64,000 nucleotides of DNA from the NCBI RefSeq assembly GCF_025561425.1, contig NZ_CP094824.1:1550001-1614000 (forward strand). Reading direction: 5' to 3'. Of this stretch, positions 1 through 9,194 are shown one piece after another (position 1 is the first letter of the stretch; each line of letters begins with the position of its first letter). This DNA is from Mammaliicoccus sciuri (GTDB lineage Bacteria; Bacillota; Bacilli; Staphylococcales; Staphylococcaceae). The notes under the pieces were generated by a model that searched no databases, was not told the origin of the DNA, and worked only from the letters and a program-made list of their open reading frames with translations. Position numbers and translations under genes: made by a program.

Positions 1-2
1 CT

Positions 3-1814
3 AAATTATTACTTGAAGATCCAAACGTTAAAGTTTCTTTCCAAAAATTCCAACACTATGATCCTATCAACAATACATGTAATGTAAGTTTCACATGGTT
101 ACATCGACTCGAACACATTATAAATGCAGGGCTAAAATCTGACATCATGTTAGATACTCTAGGATTTAAACATACAGATCCAGGTATTTACAAAGAAGTA
201 TTAGATGAGTCATTTGATCATATGAGCTTTTTCAAACAATTATTTATGCTTATTGAAGAATATCGTCTTTCAAATTTGATTATGTCTAAACGTCCAGTCA
301 CTAAAAAGTTGTTTAAGCATAGATTGAACGTCAAAATCAAACAAAATAATAGTCAAATTCACGTTTATCAAACGAAGACAACTTATACAGACTTATTATT
401 TTTAGCAATAGAACATGCGATTTTAAATGAAAATTTCATCAACAATATTTCAATAAATGAGGATTTTGATGATGCACTCGTACAAGTGTTTAATCGATTA
501 ACCCAAATATTCAACTTGCAATCATCGGAAGATAGTTATGATCTAGCAGTAAGTATTATGATTTTAGTGGATTATTTATTAAAAGAAGATATGCTCAACC
601 AGTATTATCATATCCCTGAGCGTATTTATCGTTCTTATGAAGAAGAATGGACTTTAGAAGATTTAAAACGTCAAGATGCAGCTAACTCTGATCAAAGTCA
701 TGAACAAGAACATGATCCAGATGATATTGAAACTGCAGATGCTGAAACAAAGACGAACGACAGTCAAACTGACAGCAAATCTTATTTAGAAATGGAACTT
801 CACGAAGGTGAAAATAGCGACATTCTGACAGATAACGATAGAGAAGGTGACGCTGGTGATGATATGACGGATATGATGGAGAAAAAAGGTAAGGGTTCTA
901 ACAATACTTTAGATGATGAAGAGGGCGGCGCACAAGGTCTTAATCAGCAATATCAACTTAAAGGTATTAACCAAAATGTTTCTCTTACATTCAATCGACC
1001 ATATATTTTACCAACGCATATCGAAGCTTATAAAGAAGCTGTCGATAGTGTTCAGTTTGAAATAAAAGACTTAACGAGCATTATCCAAAAATCTATGAAT
1101 CATCAATATAGTGATATAAGAGAGAACTTAACTAAAGGTCGATTACAAAAGAATTTACTAAATTGGTTTATCGATGATCAATATAAACTATTCTTCAAAA
1201 AAGATGCATTTAGTAGAAAATTAGATGCAACATTTACATTATTAGTTGATGCATCAGCAAGTATGCATGACAAAATGGAAGAAACTAAAAAAGGTGTCGT
1301 CTTATTCCATGAAACACTGAAAAATTTAGATATTAAACATGAAATTCTTGGTTTTAGTGAGGATGCTTTTGAAGCTGATAAATTAAATCAACCTAATTCT
1401 ATTGAAGAACTTATCTTATATAATGAATCAACACTTAAACAGAATGATGCAAGAATTATGACACTAGAACCGCAAGATGATAATAGAGACGGTGTCGCAT
1501 TAAGAGTTGCAACTCAACATTTACTTCAAAGATCTGAGTCTCAAAAATTCTTAATTGTATTTTCTGACGGAGAACCTTCAGCTTTTGATTATGCAGAAGA
1601 CGGCATTATAGATACACATGAAGCTGTGATAGAAGCAGATAAACAAGGGATTTATGTCTTTAATGTATTCCTTAATCAAGACGTGATTGATGAAGCAACG
1701 AAAAAGACTGTTCATAACATCTATGGTAAACAAAGTTTATTTGTAGAAGGTGTTGAAAATTTACCATACCAGTTGGCACCGTTATTGAAAAAATTACTGT
1801 TGCAATCTATATAA
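3..1814 (+). CDS. VWA-domain protein, partial (5' end outside window)
   Basis: The frame is open from base 3 with no start, so the gene begins before the window; 603 codons are visible. A long acidic, low-complexity middle (about bases 680-930, rich in D, E, Q) precedes a C-terminal von Willebrand factor A domain. Its MIDAS metal site is visible as DASAS (bases 1248-1262) and SDGEPS near 1563. This layout matches CobT/NorD-like VWA proteins, which usually act with a MoxR-type AAA+ ATPase encoded just upstream; that partner would lie outside the window. The substrate is unknown. An ATG at 147 exists, but the 48 upstream codons continue the protein, so it is probably internal. Confidence 0.8.
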   Translation, partial: KLLLEDPNVKVSFQKFQHYDPINNTCNVSFTWLHRLEHIINAGLKSDIMLDTLGFKHTDPGIYKEVLDESFDHMSFFKQLFMLIEEYRLSNLIMSKRPVTKKLFKHRLNVKIKQNNSQIHVYQTKTTYTDLLFLAIEHAILNENFINNISINEDFDDALVQVFNRLTQIFNLQSSEDSYDLAVSIMILVDYLLKEDMLNQYYHIPERIYRSYEEEWTLEDLKRQDAANSDQSHEQEHDPDDIETADAETKTNDSQTDSKSYLEMELHEGENSDILTDNDREGDAGDDMTDMMEKKGKGSNNTLDDEEGGAQGLNQQYQLKGINQNVSLTFNRPYILPTHIEAYKEAVDSVQFEIKDLTSIIQKSMNHQYSDIRENLTKGRLQKNLLNWFIDDQYKLFFKKDAFSRKLDATFTLLVDASASMHDKMEETKKGVVLFHETLKNLDIKHEILGFSEDAFEADKLNQPNSIEELILYNESTLKQNDARIMTLEPQDDNRDGVALRVATQHLLQRSESQKFLIVFSDGEPSAFDYAEDGIIDTHEAVIEADKQGIYVFNVFLNQDVIDEATKKTVHNIYGKQSLFVEGVENLPYQLAPLLKKLLLQSI

Positions 1815-1929
1815 TTAACAAACCTAAATAATAACATTCTTTTTTAAATTTTCAGAAATTTCATATAGACGAAAACAAACTGCAATGATAGAATATAAAT
1901 TATTGTAAGACGTAAAAGGAGTAAAATAT

Positions 1930-3267
1930 ATGAACAAGAATATTTTTGTAGTAGGGTTTATGTTATTTGCGATATTCTTTGGTGCCGGGAACTTAATCTT
2001 TCCACCAGCATTAGGATTATCGAGCGGTCATTTCTTCTGGCCAGCAATATTTGGTTTTGTAATTACGGGAATCGGTTTACCACTTATTGGTGTAATCGCA
2101 GGTTCGATTGAGGAAAAGGGATACAGAGTTTCATTAAGTAAAATTCATCCTGTCTTTGCAATTGTATTATTAGTTGCAATTTCTTTAACAATAGGACCAT
2201 TATTCGCAATACCACGTACAGCAGCAACATCTTTCGAGATGGGTATTACACCAATTTTTGATACAAATAGTTCAATGGCTTTATTTATATTCTCACTGAT
2301 TTACTTTGTGATTGTCTTTTACTTAAGTTTCAACTCAAGTAAAATGGTCGATAAAGTCGGTGAGATTTTAACACCATTACTATTAATTTCAATTACAGCA
2401 TTAATTATTAAAGCATTCTTCTCATTAGGTGGAGAAGCACCTGTTCCAGGTGATCCTGCTGTTTATAGTAGTGCTGGAACAAGCTTTGGTAAAGGTTTCG
2501 TTGAAGGTTACTTAACAATGGATGCTATCGCAGCTATTGCTTTCTCCCTAATTGTTATTACAGCAATTAAGAGTAAAGGTGTAACGAGAGAAACAGGATT
2601 ATTCAAACAAACAATTTATGCAGGTGTTATTGCAGCAATTGCACTTGGATTTATTTACATCTCATTAGGTTGGATCGGAAATCACATGAACGTTTCAGCT
2701 GAGACAATTAAAGAATTAAACGATAACGGTCAAAATATCGGTACATATCTCTTAACAACAGCCGCGCAATTAGCATTCGGCGAGTTTGGTAAATATTTAA
2801 TCGGTATTATCGTTGCATTAGCTTGTTTAACAACAGCTACAGGTTTAATCGTATCAGTGAGTGAATTCTTCCACGAAATTATACCTAAAATTTCTTACAA
2901 ATGGTTTGTAACAATCTTTACATTAGTTAGTTTCATCCTTTCAAACCAAGGTTTAACTACAGTAATTAAAGGTTCACTACCAGTATTATTAGTGTTATAT
3001 CCAATCGCAATTACAGCTGTATTATTAATTGTTCTTGCTAAATACGTTGGTACACCACCAATCGCACAGCAATTATCAGTAGCACTTGTAACAATTATTT
3101 CATTAATATCAGTTGTAAACCAAATGGGTTGGGCAAAAATTGGATTTATTCAACAATTACCTTTATCAACTCACCAAATGGAATGGATTCCATTTGCAAT
3201 CGTCGGATTCATTATTGGATTTATAATTGGTAAAGTTAAGAATCAAGCACCAATCACATATTCGTAA
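1930..3267 (+). CDS. brnQ: Branched-chain amino acid transporter BrnQ (LIVCS family)
   Basis: This is a 445-residue polytopic membrane protein of normal family length. It opens with a transmembrane segment containing FFGAGNLIFPP, the signature of BrnQ sodium- or proton-coupled Leu/Ile/Val symporters. About twelve hydrophobic segments follow, ending in a short charged tail. The ATG at 1930 follows a purine-rich AAAAGGAG about 8 bases upstream. Staphylococci carry several brnQ paralogues and the copy number cannot be decided here. A strong terminator follows, so it is probably monocistronic. Confidence 0.93.
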   Translation: MNKNIFVVGFMLFAIFFGAGNLIFPPALGLSSGHFFWPAIFGFVITGIGLPLIGVIAGSIEEKGYRVSLSKIHPVFAIVLLVAISLTIGPLFAIPRTAATSFEMGITPIFDTNSSMALFIFSLIYFVIVFYLSFNSSKMVDKVGEILTPLLLISITALIIKAFFSLGGEAPVPGDPAVYSSAGTSFGKGFVEGYLTMDAIAAIAFSLIVITAIKSKGVTRETGLFKQTIYAGVIAAIALGFIYISLGWIGNHMNVSAETIKELNDNGQNIGTYLLTTAAQLAFGEFGKYLIGIIVALACLTTATGLIVSVSEFFHEIIPKISYKWFVTIFTLVSFILSNQGLTTVIKGSLPVLLVLYPIAITAVLLIVLAKYVGTPPIAQQLSVALVTIISLISVVNQMGWAKIGFIQQLPLSTHQMEWIPFAIVGFIIGFIIGKVKNQAPITYS

Positions 3268-3273
3268 GTTGTA

Positions 3274-3312
3274 TAAGAATCTTCAAAATAATTTTGAAGA
3301 TTCTTATTTTTT
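3274..3312 (+). terminator. Intrinsic terminator after brnQ
   Basis: A 15-bp perfect stem (3274-3288 with 3292-3306, loop TAA) is followed by a T-rich tract. Confidence 0.88.
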
Positions 3313-3354
3313 ATGTCATCATATTGATAACAATATAAAAAGGGGTTGGTTTTC

Positions 3355-4557
3355 ATGATATTAAATGCATTTATAAACAAAGATGAAACATGGTTATTAT
3401 GGGCAATTCTAGTAGGTATTGCTGCGCTTAGTATCTTCTTAGAACAAAGGTATCAATTTGCTGCAAAACTAACAGGCGCTATCATTGCATTAGTTGGTGC
3501 GATGATATTTTCCAATCTCAATATTATTCCGATTGAATCGCCAGTTTATGATCAAGTATGGGAATATGTTATTCCATTAGCAATTCCTTTACTTTTATTC
3601 AGATCAAACATATTTAAAATATGGAAAGAAAGTAGAAGACTTTTATTCATATTCCTAATCAGTTCAGTAGGTACTGTAGTAGGTGTTGCTGTAGGATTTT
3701 TATTACTTCACCAATTTATACCTGAACTAGATAAAATCGGTGCTATGATGACAGGTAGTTACACAGGTGGTGGTGTGAATTTTGCAGCACTTAGTACAAA
3801 ATTCCAAACACCAGGTGAATTAGTATCTGCAACGGTTGTAGCTGATAATACTGTAATGGCGTTCTACTTCATTGTACTGATTACACTACCAAATATGAAA
3901 TTTGTTAAAAAATATTTTAAAAGGCTTTATAATTCAAACGATGATGCAAATAGTAATCAAGCAGAAGCATATTGGAAACGAAATGAAATAAGTTTAAAAG
4001 ATATTGCTTATTCGATTTCTATAGCATTTGTGTTAGTTGCGATTAGCTTTAAAATTTCAGAACTTGTAAATGAATACATTCCTAAAAACAATCACTTTAT
4101 GGAAATATTAGTGAGTATTATAGGTGACCAATTTTTATTATTAACGACATTAACACTTGTTACAGTAGCTATGTTTAGTAAATTCTTTGAGAATTTAAAC
4201 GCTTCTGATGAACTCGGTACATTTTTAATATATATTTTCTTTGTGGTAATAGGTGTACCTGCATCTATACCAATCATTATCAAAACTGCACCATTATTAT
4301 TTATTTTCGTTGCCGTTATTTTGATTTTCAATTTATCTATAACACTGTTCTTCGGAAAATTATTCAAATTCAATATAGAGGAAATGTTACTCGCTAGTAA
4401 CGCTAATGCCGGAGGACCAACAACAGCAGCTGCGTTAGCAATTTCAAAAGGTTGGCAAGGATTAGTCGGACCTATTTTAATTATCGGTACTTTAGGTTAT
4501 GTAATCGGAAATTACGTCGGAACATTAATGGGGTATTTCTTAGGCCAATTTATGTAA
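3355..4557 (+). CDS. DUF819 family membrane protein (YjcL-like)
   Basis: The protein has 400 residues and about ten or eleven hydrophobic segments. The motifs GSYTGGGVNF and NANAGGPTTAAA are typical of DUF819/YjcL-type permease-like proteins of unknown substrate. The ATG at 3355 is chosen over an in-frame TTG at 3346 because AAAAGGGG lies 9 bases before it and the TTG sits against that site. The gene stands alone between the brnQ terminator and a repeat array. The family is recognised with fair confidence; function is not known. Confidence 0.82.
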   Translation: MILNAFINKDETWLLWAILVGIAALSIFLEQRYQFAAKLTGAIIALVGAMIFSNLNIIPIESPVYDQVWEYVIPLAIPLLLFRSNIFKIWKESRRLLFIFLISSVGTVVGVAVGFLLLHQFIPELDKIGAMMTGSYTGGGVNFAALSTKFQTPGELVSATVVADNTVMAFYFIVLITLPNMKFVKKYFKRLYNSNDDANSNQAEAYWKRNEISLKDIAYSISIAFVLVAISFKISELVNEYIPKNNHFMEILVSIIGDQFLLLTTLTLVTVAMFSKFFENLNASDELGTFLIYIFFVVIGVPASIPIIIKTAPLLFIFVAVILIFNLSITLFFGKLFKFNIEEMLLASNANAGGPTTAAALAISKGWQGLVGPILIIGTLGYVIGNYVGTLMGYFLGQFM

Positions 4558-4570
4558 CAGTGTGTATGGA

Positions 4571-4754
4571 TGAGCAGAGGGTGTAGGAGATGTGAGTTTG
4601 TTAGGGTACAACTCACATGTTTGACGATCTCGTGTGTTTATTCTGGCTTTAACTCACATCTAAAACCAAGTCTTAGCCTAACTAAGTAATTAAGCTATGA
4701 CTTAGACAATCTCTTGGCTTTATTCAATACTTAAGCCATGACTTGGTCCATCTC
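4571..4754. repeat. Array of ~41-bp hairpin repeats, left part (split by IS)
   Basis: This non-coding stretch holds successive imperfect palindromes at about 41-bp spacing. AACTCACAT occurs at 4610 and 4651, with GTGAGTT or GTGTGTT partners about 20 bp before each. CTCTTGGCTTTATT occurs at 4711 and again, once the IS is removed, at 4752. Arms differ between units but remain complementary within a unit, for example ATGTGAGTT with AACTCACAT, and GGCTTTA with TTAAGCC. The array continues after the IS at 6248. A related patch lies at 48592. Confidence 0.75.
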
Positions 4755-4783
4755 TGTACTGAACCCAAAAATCTAAACCTTAA

Positions 4784-5524
4784 TTAGTATATTATTTCAA
4801 AGGTTTGTCTCCTGTAATTTTTGGGAGATAAGCCTTTTAATTTTGATTTGATTCTTTCGTTATTATAAAAATCGATATATCGATGAATAGCTTGTTCAAG
4901 GTCCTGAAAATCTTTAAATTCTTGGCCATAATACATTTCTTGTTTAAGTAACCCAAAAAAGTTTTCCATAACTGAATTATCTAGACAATTACCTTTTCTA
5001 GACATACTCTGAAATATTTTATGGTCTTTTAATAATCTAGTGTATTGTGAATGTTGATAATGCCAGCCTTGATCTGAATGAATCGTTAAACGATGATCTA
5101 GGTTTGGACGACGCTTTATCATTTCTTTTAATGGATTGATGACTATATCTAATGTAGGACGACTTGAGATTTTAAAGCTGATAATCTCTGAACTATATAA
5201 GTCCATAAAAGGTGATAAATATAATTTCTGACCATTCATTAATTTGAACTCTGTAATATCTGTTACGACTTTTTGAAATGGGAGACTTGTTTTAAATCTA
5301 CGATTTAATATATTTTGAGCTACTTTACCAACTTTACCTTTAAAGGAACGATACTTACGACCTCTATGTGTGAACTTTGTACAAGTTAGATTATGTTCTT
5401 TCATAATTCTTAGTACTTTTTTATGATTTACGATAAGACCTCTATTTCTTAGTGCTTGTGTAACACGACGATAACCATAGGTATGGTTTGATTCTTCACA
5501 TATTTCTTTTATTACTTGAATCAA
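4784..5524 (-). CDS. IS150-group transposase OrfB (DDE integrase domain)
   Basis: This is the C-terminal transposase half (rve integrase core). Catalytic residues are visible as VVTDITEF (first Asp), HSDQGWHY (second Asp) and ENFFGLLKQEM (Glu), so it looks active. An HTH_21-type region with YGYRRV precedes the core. The listed start is the first ATG, but the frame is open upstream through at least 5690, overlapping OrfA. As in other IS3 elements, OrfB is probably made as an OrfAB fusion by -1 frameshifting rather than from its own start. Confidence 0.88.
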   Translation of the reverse strand: MIQVIKEICEESNHTYGYRRVTQALRNRGLIVNHKKVLRIMKEHNLTCTKFTHRGRKYRSFKGKVGKVAQNILNRRFKTSLPFQKVVTDITEFKLMNGQKLYLSPFMDLYSSEIISFKISSRPTLDIVINPLKEMIKRRPNLDHRLTIHSDQGWHYQHSQYTRLLKDHKIFQSMSRKGNCLDNSVMENFFGLLKQEMYYGQEFKDFQDLEQAIHRYIDFYNNERIKSKLKGLSPKNYRRQTFEIIY

Positions 5525-5655
5525 TGTTTCATCTTTATCAGCTTTACTAAATTTATTTATCCAATAATAGTATACAGATTTAGCTATTTGAGCGACTTTA
5601 AATAAGATACTTAATCGTATATTATATGTTTCATTTAGTTCCTTAATGACCTTTA

Positions 5656-6192
5656 CTATTTCTGATTTTTGCTTCCGTAAATGTCGGTCAAGGCTTGTAA
5701 CTTTTTTTGATAAGCTATACCTGCCTTTAACGTCTCATTTTCATTTCTAAGTCTTTCAAGTTCTTCACGTTCATTTTCATTTAAAGGTAAATTTTTATTA
5801 TCTGATTCAGATCGTTTTTTAGTCATAGTGTGAGATCGTCCCTTTTGTTTATTATCTATATCAAGACGACACTTTTCATCAAATTGATGTTGCCAATTGG
5901 CAATGATAATAGGATTAATAATTCTAAAGTGATTCGCAGTATCTTGATAAGACAACATATTTTCTTGTCTAAATTTTAAAACAGATAATTTAAATTCGCT
6001 AGTATAAACAGTATTTCTACTTTTTATTTCTAAACCTTCTTCTCCAAACTCTTTATATTGATTGACCCAAATCCGAAGGACAGACCAACTTGAAATACCA
6101 TATTTTAAAGCAATTGTTCTATAACTTTGATGTCCTTCTAAATATTCTTTTACAAGTTTTAGTTTGAATTTAAATTCATATTTTTTCCTCAT
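5656..6192 (-). CDS. IS150-group OrfA (HTH, leucine-zipper)
   Basis: The 178-residue product has two helix-turn-helix segments (YRTIALKYGIS and YQDTANHF). A C-terminal coiled coil follows (NENEREELERLRNENETLK), as expected for IS3-family OrfA, which binds the ends and multimerises. The ATG at 6192 is preceded by GGGGTG; an upstream in-frame TTG at 6207 overlaps that site and is rejected. The last codons run over an A5 tract near 5669-5673, where a -1 shift enters the OrfB frame. Confidence 0.85.
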   Translation of the reverse strand: MRKKYEFKFKLKLVKEYLEGHQSYRTIALKYGISSWSVLRIWVNQYKEFGEEGLEIKSRNTVYTSEFKLSVLKFRQENMLSYQDTANHFRIINPIIIANWQHQFDEKCRLDIDNKQKGRSHTMTKKRSESDNKNLPLNENEREELERLRNENETLKAGIAYQKKLQALTDIYGSKNQK

Positions 6193-6247
6193 TAGAATGC
6201 ACCCCAATATTTTGATTTGTTTAGTTCAAATATTTGGGTTCACATCA

Positions 6248-6290
6248 CTCTTGGCTTTATTCTACACTTAAGCCAAGACTCAGAAGAGCT
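6248..6290. repeat. Hairpin-repeat array, right part after the IS
   Basis: This continues the array broken by the IS. The unit has perfect 8-bp arms, CTTGGCTT with AAGCCAAG. Weaker, more divergent remnants run on to about 6330. Confidence 0.65.
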
Positions 6291-6330
6291 ATTCACTTAA
6301 CTAAGCCGTCACAACGCACACCTCTCATCC

Positions 6331-6376
6331 ACAAAACAAAAATCCACCAACAAATGCGAAGTTTGTTGGTGGATTC
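6331..6376 (-). terminator. Terminator of the acyP-xpaC-telA operon
   Basis: A perfect 14-bp stem (6341-6354 with 6362-6375, 7-base loop) is followed on the minus strand by TTTTGTTTTG. It lies just after the telA stop. Confidence 0.85.
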
Positions 6377-6382
6377 TATTAA

Positions 6383-7585
6383 TTATGATTTAAAAGTGTT
6401 TCTCAATTGCTGCTGTTCATCTTTGAGTTGTAATAATTTTATTTTTAAGTCTTGTTCTAAGCTTTGCAATTCTTGTTCTGCTTGCTGACGTTTGCGTGTG
6501 CCGTCTTCTTGTATGCGTAATGTTTCTTGAATTGTATCTACTATATTAGTTTGAGTGGTCTTCAATGTTTCGATATCAACGATGCCTCGTTCATTTTCTT
6601 CAGCTGTTCTAATTGCATTCTGTTTCAACATTTCAGAGTTCTTCAGCAATAATTCATTAGTTGTATCTGTTACTTTTTTCTGAGCTTCTGACGCGCCTTG
6701 TTGTCTTAAAAGTGTTAACGCGATTGCCATTTGGTTCTTCCATAATGGGATACTTGTTAAAATTGAACTTTGAATTTTTTCTGCTAAAGTTTGGTTAATA
6801 TTTTGTATCATTCTAATTTGTGGAGCAGATTGTAATGTGATTTGTCTAGAAAGTTGTAAATCATAAATTCTTTTTTCTAGTCGATTAATATATTGTTGTA
6901 AATCTGCCAGTTCTTGTACATCCATTTGGTTATTAGATGCTTTAACTTTTTGTTCTAATTCTACAAGATTATGTTGTTTCAACTCGTCGCGTTTCTTTTC
7001 TGCTGCTGCGATATAAATATTTAATGCATCAAAGTAAGCTTTATTTTCTTCATATAATTGATCTAATAAGCCAACATCTTTCATCAGCATATTTTGTGAT
7101 TTCTGCAATTCTACAGATATACGGTCGACTTGTGCACCAACAGATTGATATTTACTAAACATTTCATTTACAGAACGTTCAGCTCTTCTAAAAATACGTT
7201 TCAATCTAGATTGATTTTGTTTTTGTAATTCATCTGGATTTATTTCTTTTAATTTATTCATTAAGTTTCTTAATGAATTACCAATAGGGCCCACATCTTT
7301 AGATTGTACTTGAGTAAGCATTTGATGTGAAAACTGGGATAATTTATTTTGAGCTTGTTGACCATAGAGTAGAAGACCATCATTATCTAATGGCTTTATC
7401 TGCTTAGCAATTTCATCAATTTTACGTTGATCTTCATCTGAGAATGTCTTTTCATAAGTTGACGTGACATCAGAAGGGGTTTGCTGTTCTGTAATTTCTG
7501 AAGTTTGTGGTGTTAACGCTTCTGATGAATCTTTAAATGGGTCATCAATAAGGTCGTCAAATAAGTTCTTATTCGTTTCAGTCAT
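6383..7585 (-). CDS. telA: TelA/YceH family toxic-anion resistance protein
   Basis: The 400-residue soluble protein is dominated by long helices and coiled coil and matches the TelA (PF05816) family, named for tellurite resistance. Its actual role is linked to stress and envelope resistance in Firmicutes and is not settled. The N-terminus is acidic and disordered. The ATG at 7585 follows GGAG with 7-base spacing and overlaps the end of the upstream xpaC gene by 8 bp. An in-frame ATG at 7609 lacks a ribosome site. The xpaC-telA pair is conserved, suggesting a shared function at the membrane. Confidence 0.88.
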   Translation of the reverse strand: MTETNKNLFDDLIDDPFKDSSEALTPQTSEITEQQTPSDVTSTYEKTFSDEDQRKIDEIAKQIKPLDNDGLLLYGQQAQNKLSQFSHQMLTQVQSKDVGPIGNSLRNLMNKLKEINPDELQKQNQSRLKRIFRRAERSVNEMFSKYQSVGAQVDRISVELQKSQNMLMKDVGLLDQLYEENKAYFDALNIYIAAAEKKRDELKQHNLVELEQKVKASNNQMDVQELADLQQYINRLEKRIYDLQLSRQITLQSAPQIRMIQNINQTLAEKIQSSILTSIPLWKNQMAIALTLLRQQGASEAQKKVTDTTNELLLKNSEMLKQNAIRTAEENERGIVDIETLKTTQTNIVDTIQETLRIQEDGTRKRQQAEQELQSLEQDLKIKLLQLKDEQQQLRNTFKS

Positions 7586-8291
7586 TGTTACGCTCCATTT
7601 CATATTCATATTTTTTATGAGTTTTTGTTAAATTTACTTTTTCTTTCGTTGATTCTGGAATGCCTTTTCTATAGCTATTTCTTTGTTTAGCAATATCAGC
7701 AAGTTCCATTTCAATATCTAATTGATGATAACTCGATTCATTTAATTCTTTTAAATCGGCAACGAGTGTTCGTTTGTTTTCATCAATCGTGAGCTTTGTT
7801 TGTTTCAGTTTAGCTTTTTCTTCTTTAGATTTATTTGGCATACGTTGTAATATTGTGTAATTATCAATTAAATTCACGGTATTGTCTAAGTGAGAGTAGA
7901 AGAAACTTTCTACTTTATAAAATTTCTCAGGTGACTGTTTAACCGTGTTATAAATTGTACGTGCCAATTTAGCGACTTCGTTTAAATTCTTGAATTCTTT
8001 ATACGATCTAATACGCATATAATTTTTATAAAGTCTTTTCAATTTGGGCTGCGCTTCGTTTAATTGTTTTCTAATAAAATGGAATTCTCGACGCGTTAAA
8101 CCCATTTCTTTTAAATAACGTCTTGAACTATACCATTGTATAGGTAAAAAGCTAATAACGTAAGTGCCAGCAAATACAGCCATATCTATAAGAAAATTTA
8201 AATCTAATTGAAAAACACTAAATAAAAAAGCAATAAATGATATAGGCACTGCTAATAAAGCACCTAATACATATGATAAATTATATTTCAT
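7578..8291 (-). CDS. xpaC: XpaC-like 5-bromo-4-chloroindolyl phosphate hydrolysis protein
   Basis: The 237-residue protein has two N-terminal membrane segments (residues about 7-30 and 33-52) followed by a long charged, helical cytoplasmic part. This is the XpaC (PF10112) layout. The name comes from a Bacillus phenotype and the biochemical role is unproven. The ATG at 8291 is chosen because AGGAAG sits 6 bases upstream; an ATG two codons earlier abuts that site. It is co-transcribed with telA, overlapping it, and follows acyP by about 15 bp. Confidence 0.83.
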   Translation of the reverse strand: MKYNLSYVLGALLAVPISFIAFLFSVFQLDLNFLIDMAVFAGTYVISFLPIQWYSSRRYLKEMGLTRREFHFIRKQLNEAQPKLKRLYKNYMRIRSYKEFKNLNEVAKLARTIYNTVKQSPEKFYKVESFFYSHLDNTVNLIDNYTILQRMPNKSKEEKAKLKQTKLTIDENKRTLVADLKELNESSYHQLDIEMELADIAKQRNSYRKGIPESTKEKVNLTKTHKKYEYEMERNND

Positions 8292-8306
8292 TGTCATCTT
8301 CCTAAT

Positions 8307-8576
8307 TTATAACGTTTTGAAATGCTTTGTTTTTTCGTCTAAAGTGGTATCTTCGATTGTATAATTTTCTACAACTGAAGCTGGCGCTACTCCCTGGATA
8401 ACACCATTAACAAATTGTTCTAATTGATCTTCTTCACCACTTGCGTATATTTCTACATAATCGCTGACATTTTCAACGGTACCAACTATTTTATGTTTCT
8501 TAGCGAGTTGAGCTGTGAAAAATCGAAACCCAACACCTTGTACACGTCCAAAAACTTTAATATGTTTTCCGTTCAT
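8307..8576 (-). CDS. acyP: Acylphosphatase
   Basis: This 89-residue protein hydrolyses acyl phosphates in the cytoplasm. The family signature GRVQGVGFRFF carries the catalytic Arg, and the conserved Asn lies in GTVENVSDYVEI. The length is normal for the family. The ATG at 8576 follows GAGGTGA with 5 bases of spacing. The GTG inside that site is in frame but would destroy it. It is the first gene of the acyP-xpaC-telA operon. Confidence 0.93.
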   Translation of the reverse strand: MNGKHIKVFGRVQGVGFRFFTAQLAKKHKIVGTVENVSDYVEIYASGEEDQLEQFVNGVIQGVAPASVVENYTIEDTTLDEKTKHFKTL

Positions 8577-8723
8577 ATTTATCACCTCATATCTTTATTA
8601 TAAAGGGTTCAGTGTAAAAAAACTAATAATTAGAAACAAACCCACAAGCTATTTTCTTGATTTAATATTCAATAAGATTTAAATTAACTCTAGGGCAATT
8701 TTCTAAATAGGGGAGATTTTAAG

Positions 8724-9026
8724 ATGTATAAAATCGTAACAATCCGAACAGATTATGAGGGATGGTGGCTGTTTGACGATTGGAAAGACTATATCATTAA
8801 AGAAATTGAATGTCAGGATTATGATGAAATGGTCACGCAATATCATAATTTACTTAATCAATATCAAACGAAGTTTACGAATGAACTTGTAGGTAAACAT
8901 AACATACATGCTTTCTATAATAATTGTGATCTTTCTTACTGTGAAGACTGTGAAGAAGATATGCAAATATTTTATAGTATTCTTATATTAAATGACAATT
9001 CAATTTATACGCCATTACCAAAATAA
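8724..9026 (+). CDS. DUF1033 family protein
   Basis: The 100-residue soluble acidic protein is rich in Trp and Tyr near the N-terminus (YEGWWLFDDWKDY) and has a paired-cysteine patch (CDLSYCEDCEED). It resembles the DUF1033 family of Firmicutes, whose function is unknown. The start follows AGGGGAG at good spacing. It is transcribed away from acyP and lies just upstream of the cspA promoter, a linkage seen in staphylococci. Confidence 0.75.
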   Translation: MYKIVTIRTDYEGWWLFDDWKDYIIKEIECQDYDEMVTQYHNLLNQYQTKFTNELVGKHNIHAFYNNCDLSYCEDCEEDMQIFYSILILNDNSIYTPLPK

Positions 9027-9053
9027 TAAATTCTGAAAATATCTTAAATGGTA

Positions 9054-9082
9054 TTGCATTTGAATATTCTGTGACGTATAAT
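9054..9082 (+). promoter_or_regulatory. sigma-A promoter of cspA with long 5' leader
   Basis: TTGCAT (9054-9059), a 17-bp spacer and TATAAT (9077-9082) are present. The start would be near 9089, leaving about 105 untranslated bases before the ATG. Long structured leaders are typical of cold-shock genes. Confidence 0.75.
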
Positions 9083-9194
9083 AAGAAATAGCAATATCGT
9101 TATTCCATATTGCAAATAACATTATTAATTAATTGTGTTTTTTGTAATATGCGAATATCGCATATTGAATTTTAGTCTTGGAGGTTTCACAATT

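Larger units (their letters stand above)
4755..6247 (-). mobile_element. IS3-family (IS150-group) insertion sequence, intact, 3-bp TSD
   Basis: The 1493-bp element carries OrfA and OrfB on the minus strand. Its ends are TGTACTGAACCC (4755-4766) and, on the other strand, TGATGTGAACCC (ending 6247), matching at 9 of 12 positions. The three bases on each side are CTC (4752-4754 and 6248-6250), the 3-bp duplication expected for this group. Removing the element and one CTC restores a repeat unit, CTCTTGGCTTTATT, identical to the one 41 bp upstream. This fixes the boundaries independently. Confidence 0.9.

Noticed and set aside
4752-6250. IS ends placed at the shorter TGAACCC repeats (4760-6242)
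   Set aside because: Those boundaries give no target duplication; moving out to TGTACTG/TGATGTG gives CTC on both sides and rebuilds a repeat unit.
6234-6488. 84-codon open frame on the plus strand
   Set aside because: It overlaps the IS end, a terminator and the antisense of telA; no ribosome site.
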